Below, piece after piece: positions 15,062-23,881 of a stretch of 54,299 nucleotides of DNA. This DNA is from a virus. A program made the translations under genes and the position numbers. Location: IMG/VR virus record IMGVR_UViG_3300045933_000271, positions 1 to 54,299 of that record; one strand, written 5' to 3'. Under the pieces are notes generated by a model. It saw nothing but the letters and a program-made list of their open reading frames with translations. It did no database searches and was not told the DNA's origin. Position 1 is the first letter of the stretch. Every line of letters starts with the position of its first letter.

Positions 15062-15084
15062 TGACCGCGGCGGATACGCGGTCA
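15062..15084 (-). promoter_or_regulatory. Hairpin in the leader of the methyltransferase-glycosyltransferase pair
   Basis: TGACCGCG pairs perfectly with CGCGGTCA around a 7-nt loop. There is no U-tract on either strand. It lies in the 105-bp gap between the lipoprotein gene and the methyltransferase gene, downstream (in the leftward sense) of the palindrome at 15096-15111, so it may attenuate or protect the modification transcript. Confidence 0.45.
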
Positions 15085-15095
15085 GTGGCGAATCT

Positions 15096-15111
15096 CTGTA
15101 GACGTCTGCAC
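15096..15111. repeat. Copy of the 16-bp palindrome, 14/16 (site 2)
   Basis: CTGTAGACGTCTGCAC matches GTGCAGACGTCTGCAC except at positions 1 and 4. It lies in the gap upstream of the methyltransferase gene, at the very end of the lipoprotein gene, a position suited to an operator. Confidence 0.55.
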
Positions 15112-15809
15112 TAAGTCGGCGATGCCGAAGGCGCTGCGGGCGCGGCCGCGGGCGGCGCGGCTGGTAGAATTGCTCCCACCGGCACCCCAAGCTTCTCTTG
15201 AGCCTTGCCGAGAACCTTGTCGATGTACGGTCGTAGGTTGGCGTCCTCGTGGGCTGTCTGAAGGGTGTCCCGGAGCTCGGCGACGACGTCGACGTCGCCG
15301 GAGGCCTTCTTCTTCTGCATGAAGGTCTCGACGGCCGAGATCGTCGTATCGAGCGCGGCGAAGACGGGCCCGAAGCCAGGGACAAACCGGCCGAACTTGC
15401 GCGCGATCCCGAGCGCGACCGCTCCTCCTGTCAGGAGAGCCCCACCGAGCATAGACCAAAAACCGACGTCATGGGAGCCGCCCGACTTCTCCCGGGCCTG
15501 TTTCGCGGCCTCGGCGGAGTAGGGCGTCGGCTCCTTTGGAGGACCCCAATTGCGTTGGAGCTGCTCGCCGTTGGCGAGCGCGTCCTCCGTGAGGGCCTCG
15601 ATCTCCTTCAGTGCCATCAAGGCCCGTGCGGGATCGTTCGTCAAGATCCCGGCCAGGACCTCGAGCTTCGCTTTCTGGAGCCTGGCGATCTGGACCGAAT
15701 GGTCGACGACGACCCGGTCCTCCTCTGTGACCGCGCTCATTCCCGAGCACCCGGCGATCGACATCAACAGCAGCGCCCCCACGAGCGCCCATCCCACTTT
15801 CTTCCCCAT
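15111..15809 (-). CDS. Lipoprotein with an internal membrane segment, lysis region
   Basis: 232 residues. The start at 15809 has AAAGGAG at 8-9 nt. The N-terminus MGKKVGWALVGALLLMSIAGC is a signal peptide with a lipobox ending at Cys 21. A second hydrophobic stretch (FWSMLGGALLTGGAVALGIA) follows mid-protein, and the C-terminus is Ala/Pro-rich. Position after a holin-like gene suggests a role in lysis (spanin or holin accessory), but no known spanin motif is visible. Confidence 0.6.
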   Translation of the reverse strand: MGKKVGWALVGALLLMSIAGCSGMSAVTEEDRVVVDHSVQIARLQKAKLEVLAGILTNDPARALMALKEIEALTEDALANGEQLQRNWGPPKEPTPYSAEAAKQAREKSGGSHDVGFWSMLGGALLTGGAVALGIARKFGRFVPGFGPVFAALDTTISAVETFMQKKKASGDVDVVAELRDTLQTAHEDANLRPYIDKVLGKAQEKLGVPVGAILPAAPPAAAPAAPSASPT

Positions 15810-15823
15810 CCTGCACTCTCCTT

Positions 15824-16234
15824 TCAATTCCTTGGAAGTCTCTCTCCGAGCTTTCTGGTCGTAGACCGCAGGGATTTGATCGAGTTGGCGAGCTCGTCGG
15901 CCTTCCTCAAGGCCGCCCGCAGCTGGTCTGGCTTGAACGGCTTCTGGAGGATCTCAACGACCAGGGCATCCTCCGGAGCCTCGTGTGCGAAGGCCGATAG
16001 GATGATGACCGGAACGTCGTTCCGCTTGCCGACGAGCGACTCGATCACCCGAGTGCCGTGCCCGTTCGGAAGCCGCAGGTCCAGCACGATCGCCGACAAG
16101 TCGATGATGTCCAGATGCATCAGGGCCTCGCGGACCGTTCCGCAGTCCACGATCCCGTAACCGGCATTCGAGAGGATCAGGCAGATCGCATTCCGGGCCC
16201 GGGGATCGTCTTCTACGACGAGCACGCGCTTCAT
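15824..16234 (-). CDS. Stand-alone CheY-like response regulator receiver
   Basis: 136 residues with a complete receiver domain: acidic pair Asp 9/Asp 10 (VVEDD), phospho-acceptor Asp 52 (VLDLRLPNGHG), Ser 80 (VIILSAF) and Lys 98 (LQKPFKPDQL). A short basic C-terminal helix (KSLRSTTRKLGERLPRN) follows and there is no DNA-binding domain. The start overlaps the stop of the holin-like gene by 4 nt, so both are made together. All phosphorylation residues are intact, so it may accept phosphate from host kinases. Such a gene in a lysis cassette is unusual. Confidence 0.85.
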   Translation of the reverse strand: MKRVLVVEDDPRARNAICLILSNAGYGIVDCGTVREALMHLDIIDLSAIVLDLRLPNGHGTRVIESLVGKRNDVPVIILSAFAHEAPEDALVVEILQKPFKPDQLRAALRKADELANSIKSLRSTTRKLGERLPRN

Positions 16235-16683
16235 GGTTGCCCTCCTGTCTTCTTCATGGCCTCAGCGATCTTCGGGCCAACCAGGAGCAGGTGATAGAGG
16301 CTCCACCAGATCAACCCCATCACCAGCGTTACGATCGACGGGATCGCGGCCTCGAGCGCCTTCTCGGTCCACTTCTTCCGGCGAGATGTCGTCTCTTTCC
16401 TCTGGAGCTGATCCAAGGCGGCTTTCGCCGTCTGCTGTGCGGTGGCTATCTTGGCCTCCAGGAGCTTGAAGGTCTGATCCCCGGTTTGGAGGCGGCCGTC
16501 CACCTGGCGGCGGGCCTCGGCGATCCACTCGAGATCCTTTTCCAGGGCGGCAATCCTCTCCCGGCTCTGGTCGCCATCTTGACCCTGATCCCTCAGAGTC
16601 CGCTGGATCTCTGCCAGGATTCGCTCCACTCCCTGCAACTGGCCGGAGACCTTGATGATTAGATCCTGAAACTGTCCACCCAT
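16231..16683 (-). CDS. Coiled-coil protein with C-terminal membrane anchor, holin-like candidate
   Basis: 150 residues. A long coiled coil (about residues 10-95, ERILAEIQRTLRDQ, ERIAALEKDLEWIAEA) is followed by a basic stretch (RRKKW) and one membrane segment (IPSIVTLVMGLIWWSLYHLLLVG). This resembles XhlA-like or tail-anchored lysis proteins. Its position just after the last tail fibre genes also fits. The direct function is inferred. Confidence 0.6.
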   Translation of the reverse strand: MGGQFQDLIIKVSGQLQGVERILAEIQRTLRDQGQDGDQSRERIAALEKDLEWIAEARRQVDGRLQTGDQTFKLLEAKIATAQQTAKAALDQLQRKETTSRRKKWTEKALEAAIPSIVTLVMGLIWWSLYHLLLVGPKIAEAMKKTGGQP

Positions 16684-16711
16684 CTTCTCTCCAATCCCCC
16701 GGTCGACTTTG

Positions 16712-16999
16712 TTAGTCCTTCTTCGGCTTCTCGCAATTACCCTTGCGCCTGCGCTGGCATTGGTGGCGGTTGGTCGTCACGCCTAGGGAGCCTTCGCAAG
16801 TACTGCAGAAGAGTTCGGGGTGCGCGCTCTGAAGTGCGAGCGTGACCTCCACGCGGAGGGCGACTTCCTTGACGCCGACTACCAGCAGAGGTTCCTCATT
16901 GATCACGAGGCCTTGGCCAACGATGTACGTCACGGGCACGCTCTCGTCCGAAGTCTCGAAAAGCGTCTTCCCTTCCAGAAGCAAAACAAATGGCTTCAT
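16712..16999 (-). CDS. Hypothetical protein, 95 aa
   Basis: A beta-rich N-terminal part (MKPFVLLLEGKTLFETSDE, VTYIVGQGLVINEEPLLVVGV) and a C-terminal Cys/Arg-rich tail (CSTCEGSLGV, HQCQRRRKGNCEKPKKD) that could bind zinc. It lies between the distal tail fibre gene and the holin-like gene. No family is recognised; a virion or lysis role is possible. Confidence 0.55.
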   Translation of the reverse strand: MKPFVLLLEGKTLFETSDESVPVTYIVGQGLVINEEPLLVVGVKEVALRVEVTLALQSAHPELFCSTCEGSLGVTTNRHQCQRRRKGNCEKPKKD

Positions 17000-17008
17000 G
17001 TTCCCTCG

Positions 17009-18355
17009 TTAGGTCGTGTAGTAAATCGCCACGGTATTAACCCAGTGAATCGGCGTGCCGCCGCCGACCCGGTAACCCACGTACCGCATAGTCGTGAAGG
17101 ACGAATCCGTGATATCCACAATGGGCATCCACTGACCGCTCTTGCGCAGAAAGGCTATAAGCGTCCCGGTAGAGTCGTCGTAGTACAGCGCCACCCCCAC
17201 TTCCATAGAGGATGAAGAATTTGCCTGAATCCCTGAATGCGTGTCCGATCCCAAGGAAGTGAAGGACCCGGACGCGCGCTTGAAGATCGCCGTCGTTGTA
17301 CCGCTGATGTTCAGCATGTAGGTGCCGTTCGCCACCTCCGAGGCGGTGGGAGTCGTGTCGGCGACGAAGATGCTGAGGTCGCTGGCGCCGTTCGCGACGT
17401 TCATGTAGGTGATGAACAGGATCTTCGTCTTCGCCGAGCCGATGTCCCAGCCCCAGTTGGCGATGGCCGCGGACGCGTACTTCGCTCGGCTGCGGTTGAC
17501 CGTCAGTGAGCCGCCGTTCAGGTTGGAGAAGTCGCGCGCGGGGTACAGGTACAGGTCCTCGTGGAACGTGGTCGCGGGCATCAGGCTGCGGTCCACGAAA
17601 AACTGCTTCTGCAGCAGGACGTCGGCCGCGCTCATGCCGCTGGGGGTGCCACCAACCAGCGTGCCGCCCACACGCTTGGCGTATTCGCCATCCGCGATGG
17701 CGCCGACCACCAGCTGGGTTGGGCCACTCGTCTCGGTGATGGCCACCACCTTGGGCAGCGCGGCCGTGCCGCCCAGGTCGTTGGCCAGCTTCACCTTCCC
17801 CTTGGTAGAGGCGTCCGCGTCGGACACCCAGCCGTCCACCAGGCCGCTGCCGTCCGCGATCACGATCTTGGATGCTGTAGGCGTGGCCGTGGCGTTGGCC
17901 GGGTCCTCGACGACCTTTGTCCCGCCGTTGAGGGAGGCGTAACCGCTGGCCGCGCCCTTTTCGCTGGTCGCCTGCTTCGCAGCCAGGGCGGCCACCAGGC
18001 CGGTGACGTCCGCCTGGGCGATGGGGAGCGTGGCGACGCCGTCCAGCTCCGTGTTGATGGCGTCCAGCTCGGCCTGGAGGCCGCTGACGTCCGAGATGTC
18101 GATCGGCAGGCCGATCGCCTCTCCGCCTCCGGAGTCCATCTGCCACCGACCCCAGCGGCCACGGACCACAGGATCCTGCCAGGTGGGGAGGAGCCAGTTG
18201 ATTCCGTCATCGGGATCCAAGGAGTGGGGCACGAAGAGCCAGCGGTGCCTGGCCGGCAGCTCGATGACCTCGAAATTACGAACGCTCCCTTGCGGGAACG
18301 ATCGAATCTCATCCAGGTTGTAGGCCAAGGAGATTCGGAGCGGTACCGTTAGCAT
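17009..18355 (-). CDS. Tail fibre-like protein with repetitive linker
   Basis: 448 residues. After an N-terminal domain (PLRISLAYNLDEIRSFPQG) comes a fibre-type linker: SGLQAELDAINTELDGV, GLVAALAAKQATSEKGAAS and YASLNGGTKVVEDPANATAT, patterns common in side tail fibres. The C-terminus (KILFITYMNVANGASDLSIF, MRYVGYRVGGGTPIHW) is probably the receptor-binding or capping part. It is the most distal of several fibre or tail-tip genes. Confidence 0.75.
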   Translation of the reverse strand: MLTVPLRISLAYNLDEIRSFPQGSVRNFEVIELPARHRWLFVPHSLDPDDGINWLLPTWQDPVVRGRWGRWQMDSGGGEAIGLPIDISDVSGLQAELDAINTELDGVATLPIAQADVTGLVAALAAKQATSEKGAASGYASLNGGTKVVEDPANATATPTASKIVIADGSGLVDGWVSDADASTKGKVKLANDLGGTAALPKVVAITETSGPTQLVVGAIADGEYAKRVGGTLVGGTPSGMSAADVLLQKQFFVDRSLMPATTFHEDLYLYPARDFSNLNGGSLTVNRSRAKYASAAIANWGWDIGSAKTKILFITYMNVANGASDLSIFVADTTPTASEVANGTYMLNISGTTTAIFKRASGSFTSLGSDTHSGIQANSSSSMEVGVALYYDDSTGTLIAFLRKSGQWMPIVDITDSSFTTMRYVGYRVGGGTPIHWVNTVAIYYTT

Positions 18356-18364
18356 CGGGCGTTC

Positions 18365-19387
18365 CTAGATCTGCTCCACCGAGTCGTTGTCCTTCGGAAT
18401 CGCCATGCCCAGGAGCGGCCGCACGAAGAGCCCCAACGTGTAGCCCCTGGCGCTGACGACGTGCTCTCCGATGGACACGCGCTCGAGGCGGAAGTCCTCT
18501 ACGTCCGTGACGAACCGGTCGTCGCCGACCGCCCCCTCGTCGATCGTGAAGTAGATGCGGTCCGGGCAGCTGGCCACGTTGATCTCGAGCGTCCCGGTGT
18601 TCCACTTCACCCCGGCGGCCATCAGCTTGAGGACCAGCTTGTTCTTGATCGCGCTCGGAGAATGGAAGCGGCCGGCGCCGGCGCGCGGCACGTCTACGAA
18701 TCCGCCGATCACCTCGACGGCATGGTTGACGCCGATCTCGTTGGCCAGCGGTCCGCCGTGGAGCGGCAGGGACATCTCCGCGACGAGATCCCCCGTCCAC
18801 TGGGTCTCCCAGTCGGAGATCTGCACGACCTGAGCATGCTTCACCATGCTCTGGAAGAGCGAATAGGCCGGGAGGTGGTGCCCCATGCGCTTGAAGTTGG
18901 TCAGGTTGAACCCGTTCCAGGTCATCGAGTAGATGTAGAGGACCTCGGGGGTCGTGTCGTCCTCGAAGAGCTGCGCGGTGCCGCTCGAGGGGATGCCGAC
19001 GTAGATGGTCTTCGGGAGGGCGTTCAGGATCGGCGCAGCGTCCAGCGTGACGTCTCCGGGCTGCTGGACCCTCTGACGTTCCCCGCCCCAAGTTCCCCAC
19101 GCGGCCGAGATGTCGAATTCCACGGAGGGAATGCTGGGCGCCGGCCGGCGGCCGATGACGATCTCGGCGCCGCCCGAGTATGCATCGGTGTCGAGCACGT
19201 AGGAGTGCGTTCCGATGAGGCCGGGCCGGTCGTAGGTATCGAGGATCAGGTCCGCCCCGTCGCCGCTCACCGCCAGCACCTGCTGAGCGAGCGCGTTCAC
19301 GAAGCTCTCGATCGCGGCGAAGTTCGCCTCCACTTTCTCGGGGTAATCGAATCCCCCGTCGGTCATTTCTTCCAGGCTGAGCGGCAT
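18365..19387 (-). CDS. Tail-tip or fibre-associated structural protein
   Basis: 340 residues. The N-terminal helix (PEKVEANFAAIESFVNALAQQ) resembles fibre attachment regions; the rest is beta-rich with no recognised catalytic motif. It sits between a Trp-Gly-rich protein and the terminal fibre gene, consistent with an adsorption apparatus component. Confidence 0.6.
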   Translation of the reverse strand: MPLSLEEMTDGGFDYPEKVEANFAAIESFVNALAQQVLAVSGDGADLILDTYDRPGLIGTHSYVLDTDAYSGGAEIVIGRRPAPSIPSVEFDISAAWGTWGGERQRVQQPGDVTLDAAPILNALPKTIYVGIPSSGTAQLFEDDTTPEVLYIYSMTWNGFNLTNFKRMGHHLPAYSLFQSMVKHAQVVQISDWETQWTGDLVAEMSLPLHGGPLANEIGVNHAVEVIGGFVDVPRAGAGRFHSPSAIKNKLVLKLMAAGVKWNTGTLEINVASCPDRIYFTIDEGAVGDDRFVTDVEDFRLERVSIGEHVVSARGYTLGLFVRPLLGMAIPKDNDSVEQI

Positions 19388-19396
19388 GGCGTTCTC

Positions 19397-20047
19397 CTAT
19401 TCCTCGAGTTCAATGGTCGTCTGCTCGTGCCCGCCCCAGGGGAACGACCCCCACGCGCGCGAGCCCCAAGGGATGCGGGCAATCTTGACGTGCCTGGTCG
19501 TGGTTCTCCGAAACGGGGTCGGGGAGAGCATCTCGGGCACGTCTTCCGGATCCACATCAGGCCCGGCGACGATGGCTCCGAAAGCGTCACGAATGGTCAC
19601 CTCTCCCCACGCGAACTGTCCCCACGCCTTCGCTCCCCAGGCCGTTCGCTGGTAGTCCAGGTCCTCGATCCACAGGAGCCCGAGCTCCGCCAGATTGGGC
19701 CGAACTTCCTGGTAGGTGGGATTGAGGATCGAATCCTCGGGCATCTGCGCGCCCGCGGGGACCACCTTCGCCCGGCCGATGACCGTCAGTTTCCCCTGAT
19801 GGTTGCGCTCCAACTCCACAGGCATCCGGACGTCGGTGATGAGTTCGTGGGCGATCGGAGCGATCGGACATGACCGGACGATCTTGGGCTCTCCGGATCT
19901 GGACGGCCCAAGGTAGACATCGACCACCCACTCCTTGCTTCCAGCCTGATCGACGACGGCATAGCGCGGCCCTTCGGCCGTGATGCCGTTCATGGTTTTG
20001 CGATGCTCGTCGAACTCCCGACGGCTGATTTGCGCGGTGTTGCTCAT
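19397..20047 (-). CDS. Tail protein with AWG/PWG repeats
   Basis: 216 residues from ATG 20047. The C-terminal half has repeated aromatic-Gly units (TAWGAKAWGQFAWGEV and IPWGSRAWGSFPWGG), likely stacking beta-turns. The N-terminus starts SNTAQISRREFDEHRKTMNG. No family is recognised; the tail-tip context suggests a structural role or glycan contact. Confidence 0.6.
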   Translation of the reverse strand: MSNTAQISRREFDEHRKTMNGITAEGPRYAVVDQAGSKEWVVDVYLGPSRSGEPKIVRSCPIAPIAHELITDVRMPVELERNHQGKLTVIGRAKVVPAGAQMPEDSILNPTYQEVRPNLAELGLLWIEDLDYQRTAWGAKAWGQFAWGEVTIRDAFGAIVAGPDVDPEDVPEMLSPTPFRRTTTRHVKIARIPWGSRAWGSFPWGGHEQTTIELEE

Positions 20048-20067
20048 TCGGCGTTTTCCGTCCTCGG

Positions 20068-20769
20068 TCAGACGTTGATGGCGTTCCACTGGTGCTTGAT
20101 CTTCATGGTCTTCGCGGCGTCCGCCAGGGTGCGGAGCCCGCACACGTGGCAGAGGTTTACGGTGGCCCCGGGGATGTTTCCGGACGTCGCCACCAGGACC
20201 CGGACGCCGTTGATCCACCACTCGATCGTCGTGGCGGTCACGAACCGGATCATCAGCTCGTACTCCGTGTCGATGGCGAACGGGATGCCGGAGTCCACCA
20301 CCGTGCAGGCGCCGGACCCGTCGTTCCGGAGGCACATGATGTTCGTGTCGCCGGCCGACGTGCTGAACCGGAACAGCGCGACGTCGTCCCCGGGGTCGTC
20401 GCTCCCCATGAACGTCCCGCTCCCGAACTCGGCCATCCCCGCCCAGAACCGGACGTTGGCCGCGGAGCTGAACTTGACCCGGCAGCCGTAGCTCGGCCGC
20501 ACGTCGGGCCGGCCCAGGTAGCCGTTGGACAGGAAGGTCGTCTCGGTACCTCCCTGGGCGTTGGTCGTTGCCGCCGTGGTGAAGTCCACCCAGTCGCTGC
20601 CGTCGGCCTCGTGCGCGACACCCGCCGCCGCCCCCAGCAGCACGCTGAAGATGTCCGTGCCGATCACGCAGCGGCTTCCGTTCCGGTACGAGGTGTGGTT
20701 GAAGACGCGCCCCAGCTTCGGCCGCAGGAGGCTGGCGGCGATGATCCCGTCAAAACGTCCTGTGTCCAT
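20068..20769 (-). CDS. Lectin-like (concanavalin/LamG-type) tail protein
   Basis: 233 residues predicted mostly beta, with YEVELMI-like strands (TEYELMIRFVTATTIEWWINGVRVL) typical of concanavalin/LamG-fold proteins found in phage tails. It probably binds or decorates host glycans. It lies next to a fibre gene on one side and the AWG-repeat gene on the other. Confidence 0.55.
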   Translation of the reverse strand: MDTGRFDGIIAASLLRPKLGRVFNHTSYRNGSRCVIGTDIFSVLLGAAAGVAHEADGSDWVDFTTAATTNAQGGTETTFLSNGYLGRPDVRPSYGCRVKFSSAANVRFWAGMAEFGSGTFMGSDDPGDDVALFRFSTSAGDTNIMCLRNDGSGACTVVDSGIPFAIDTEYELMIRFVTATTIEWWINGVRVLVATSGNIPGATVNLCHVCGLRTLADAAKTMKIKHQWNAINV

Positions 20770-20779
20770 TTCCTCTCCT

Positions 20780-22180
20780 CTAGCCCATGTAGGTGGCGCC
20801 GATGCGCGCCGGGACGTCCGCCGTGGCGAAGATGAAGCTGCTGTTCGCCGCGCCGCCGGGCTTCCGGCAGATGATGGAGACGCGCCAGTCCCCGGCCGCC
20901 AGCGTCACGCGCTTGGAGCACCTGATCCCGGCGATCATGCCGAACCCGAACGGTCCCAGGCTGACGAACGTCCCGTAGTAGTCCACGGGCGACCCGCTCG
21001 GGTTGCCGCCGACCATCTGCTGGACCCGGATGCCGATCTGGGCATCGCACTGGGCGATGAAGTTCGGGCCCGCGGTCGCGTCCGCCTCCAGGACCACTTT
21101 CCTGCTGCCGGACAGGGGGAAGTCCAGGCGGGAAGCGGTGAATTCCGACCAGGAGGGGCCGAAGACGAAGTTCCCGCTGGTCACCTCGACCTCAGGCGCC
21201 TCCAGGGTGATCAGACCAGCCTCGATGTCGTCGATCTGGTCTTGAAGGTCTTGGTCCGCTGCGTTCATCTGGCCGACCGTGGCGCCGTGGTCGGCCGCGA
21301 CGCCGTTGGCAAGATTGGTTTGTTTGTTCCCGCCATTGTCGAAGTCGGCGACCATGGGGACCGTGCCGTCGCTCTTGAGGTCGCCGCCGCCCGGAGCATT
21401 CGGGGCCAGCAGGAACATCTCCACGGAGCTCGACTGCGCGATGTACGCGCTGTCGGGCTCGACCGTGCCGTAGACCTTGAGGGAGACGTAGTCGCCCTCG
21501 TCCAGCGGGATGAGGAGCACGTCCGTAATGAACGTGGTATTCTGGCCCTGGGCCTCGAAGAACTGGGGATGGACTCCCTCGCTGGCCTCCGCGCCGTTCT
21601 TCTGCCACTGGATCCCGCAGCCATCGAACCCGACGACCTTGAGCCTGGAGACGAGCAGGTAGTAGCCGTCGGCCGGCGCGACAAACCGGTCCTTGTTGCT
21701 CGCAGTGTCGTGCATGTCGTCCGCGTCGGAGTCGTCGACGTCGGCCTCGAACGTCCTGGGGGATGTGCCGGTCGCAAGATTAGCGCTGTTGTGGGCTCGG
21801 CAGTATTTGTAGGTCCCAAGCGCCCCAAGGCCGGCGGCCACGGCCGCCTCCAGCTGCTGGAGGGTTACCGCGTCGGTCGGGTCAGAGGCGTTACCCAGGC
21901 CCACAACTTTGCTCCCGTCCAGGTTCAGGTCGCCGGTCATGGCCACGGACCCGTCGCGCTTGACGTTCTCGTCTTCCACCGACTCCAGATCGTCGACTCT
22001 CGTACCGATGGAATCGACACTGGCCTGGGAGGCCTTTCCCGACAAACCGGCTTCCAGTCCGCCGATGGCGGTGTCGGTCTTCTCCCAGTTCTCGTTCAGC
22101 GCCTCGGCACCCGGATTGGCGCGCTCCGCCCACTGGCCGAGCCCGATGTTGGGTGTGGTCGAAATCGGATCGTCGGGCAT
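20780..22180 (-). CDS. Tail fibre protein with trimerising repeats and C1q/TNF-like knob
   Basis: 466 residues. An early segment (LNENWEKTDTAIGGLEAGLSG) resembles fibre coiled coils. Next comes a fibre repeat KRDGSVAMTGDLNLDGSKVV with GLGNASDPTDAVTLQQLEAAV, and a jelly-roll-like region (FVAPADGYYLLVSRLKVVG) as in C1q/TNF-like knobs. A second GTVPMVADFDNGGNKQTNLA repeat and a C-terminal beta domain complete it. A likely receptor-binding fibre. Confidence 0.8.
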   Translation of the reverse strand: MPDDPISTTPNIGLGQWAERANPGAEALNENWEKTDTAIGGLEAGLSGKASQASVDSIGTRVDDLESVEDENVKRDGSVAMTGDLNLDGSKVVGLGNASDPTDAVTLQQLEAAVAAGLGALGTYKYCRAHNSANLATGTSPRTFEADVDDSDADDMHDTASNKDRFVAPADGYYLLVSRLKVVGFDGCGIQWQKNGAEASEGVHPQFFEAQGQNTTFITDVLLIPLDEGDYVSLKVYGTVEPDSAYIAQSSSVEMFLLAPNAPGGGDLKSDGTVPMVADFDNGGNKQTNLANGVAADHGATVGQMNAADQDLQDQIDDIEAGLITLEAPEVEVTSGNFVFGPSWSEFTASRLDFPLSGSRKVVLEADATAGPNFIAQCDAQIGIRVQQMVGGNPSGSPVDYYGTFVSLGPFGFGMIAGIRCSKRVTLAAGDWRVSIICRKPGGAANSSFIFATADVPARIGATYMG

Positions 22181-23881
22181 CTAGAGCTCCTCTCCGTAGA
22201 ATGTGCCGTACCCGTGACCGTAGCCAAGGACGGCCTCCACGGCGGCCGCGGTCTTGGGAACGTTCTTGTGGACCATCCAGGTCGTGAGCTTCATGAGCGA
22301 AGGGCTGCCGCGCTGGATGTCCCTGGTGATCCCCGTGATGTAGTGGCGGTGCCCTTCGGCGGTCTCGATCACGTCGTCGACCTCGAGTAGTGGGTCGTCC
22401 AGGATCTCGATCTCGTAGACCTGGTTCTTCACCAGCTCCCGGCGGAGCCGCTCGACGGCCGCCGCTTGCAGCGCGGGCATGGTGCTGATGAAGGCGTTTC
22501 TGAACTCAACCTTGCGGATCCGCTCGGGGAGCAGGCCGGGGAGCTCCGCCAGGACCTGGAGCTCCTGGTAGGCGTTCTCGTAAGGCTTCCCCCAGATCTG
22601 GTACCGCCCGCGGCCGATGAACTGCATGGCCCAGAGGAGGAAAGCCATCGCCACCTGGGAGAGGATGCTCAGGATGCTCCGGAGGATGGCGAGCGTCGTG
22701 GGCGCCCCCTCGTTCACGACGGGAGTGTTTCCGTCCACGCCTGAGTCCATAAGTAGGTCGATCAGGATGATGGCCAGCTGCGTCGCGAGCCAGGTGACGA
22801 AGATGATGACGCGGGCGTTGGCAAGCCAGCGGGTGTCGATCTCCAGGCGCCCGTGGAACTCGTCGATCTGGCCCCACTTGCCGCTCGACCACTTGATCTT
22901 GGTCTTCGTCACCAGGAAGGTCTCGTCGGCGCGCTGCGTCTTGTCTTCGCTGAACCAGTGGCGCTCGTTGTACTCGCGCTCGAAGAAGCCGACCGTGGGC
23001 ATGACCTCGTTCAGCTGCTGGGCCTCCTGAAGCAGCTTCGTCATGTTGTGGCTTTGCCCGATCATGAGGACCGAGTTGCTGACCTCGATCTCGTTGGGGG
23101 TCTTCCGGATGCTTCGGATCGGAAAGTTTCCCTCCGAATAGACCCGCACGGCGGGCTTGTCCAGGTTCAGGTCGACCGCGACCAGGCGCCCGCGGCCGTC
23201 GAACATGGGTTTCTTCCCGGCCGGGAACAGGCAGTGCCACAGCGCCGGCAAGGCATACTCGTCCACGATCTGGTTGGTCTCGTGGAGTGTGAGTACGCCC
23301 AGGGCACCGATCAGGATCTCGCCCTGCGTGAGGCCCATGGGCCCGGTGGCAATCTGGAACACGATCTCGCCCAGGTCCGTGCCGGCGGGCATCTCTTGAG
23401 TCGCCTCCACCGTCAGGCCGAGGAAAGACTCCTCGCGCCCATAGGCGGTGGCGGTCATGTCCTCGGAGCGATCGGCGCGCGATCCAGCGTCGTTTCCGGG
23501 GGATCCCCGGAAGTGACCCGTGAAGACCGGCTCCCATTCGGACTGCCTCACGCGGTCGTCGCCCACGCGGATCTGGACAATCACGCCGTCCTGGATGAAC
23601 CCTTCCCGGAGGTTGACGCCCGGGTTCGGCGCACGGTGGAAGACGATCGACGCGGAAGGCACGCTCGGGTCGTTGCGGTTCTCGTAGCCGACGTTCCAGC
23701 TGAGCGACACTCTTTCGACGAAGGCGGAGAGGTCCACCCACGGTTCGGCGTTCGTACCGTTTGCCACGGCGCTCATCGACGTGCGATGAGGGTTCACGAC
23801 CAGGACCTGGGCCCGCGGCTTCCGGGTCTGAGACCCGGCGATCTCGTTAAGGCGCGTTCCCAGGACGGCGGCGCGGGACAT
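22181..23881 (-). CDS. Tail hub / baseplate-like protein with two hydrophobic segments
   Basis: 566 residues. The N-terminal beta-rich part (ARVSLSWNVGYENRN-type strands, VFTGHFRG) fits a phage hub fold. Unusually, residues about 353-378 (ANARVIIFVTWLATQLAIIL...) and 396-422 (TTLAILRSILSILSQVAMAF...) are strongly hydrophobic and separated by a polar loop, like a helical hairpin. This may insert into the host membrane during DNA injection. Exact homologs are not recognised. Confidence 0.65.
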   Translation of the reverse strand: MSRAAVLGTRLNEIAGSQTRKPRAQVLVVNPHRTSMSAVANGTNAEPWVDLSAFVERVSLSWNVGYENRNDPSVPSASIVFHRAPNPGVNLREGFIQDGVIVQIRVGDDRVRQSEWEPVFTGHFRGSPGNDAGSRADRSEDMTATAYGREESFLGLTVEATQEMPAGTDLGEIVFQIATGPMGLTQGEILIGALGVLTLHETNQIVDEYALPALWHCLFPAGKKPMFDGRGRLVAVDLNLDKPAVRVYSEGNFPIRSIRKTPNEIEVSNSVLMIGQSHNMTKLLQEAQQLNEVMPTVGFFEREYNERHWFSEDKTQRADETFLVTKTKIKWSSGKWGQIDEFHGRLEIDTRWLANARVIIFVTWLATQLAIILIDLLMDSGVDGNTPVVNEGAPTTLAILRSILSILSQVAMAFLLWAMQFIGRGRYQIWGKPYENAYQELQVLAELPGLLPERIRKVEFRNAFISTMPALQAAAVERLRRELVKNQVYEIEILDDPLLEVDDVIETAEGHRHYITGITRDIQRGSPSLMKLTTWMVHKNVPKTAAAVEAVLGYGHGYGTFYGEEL

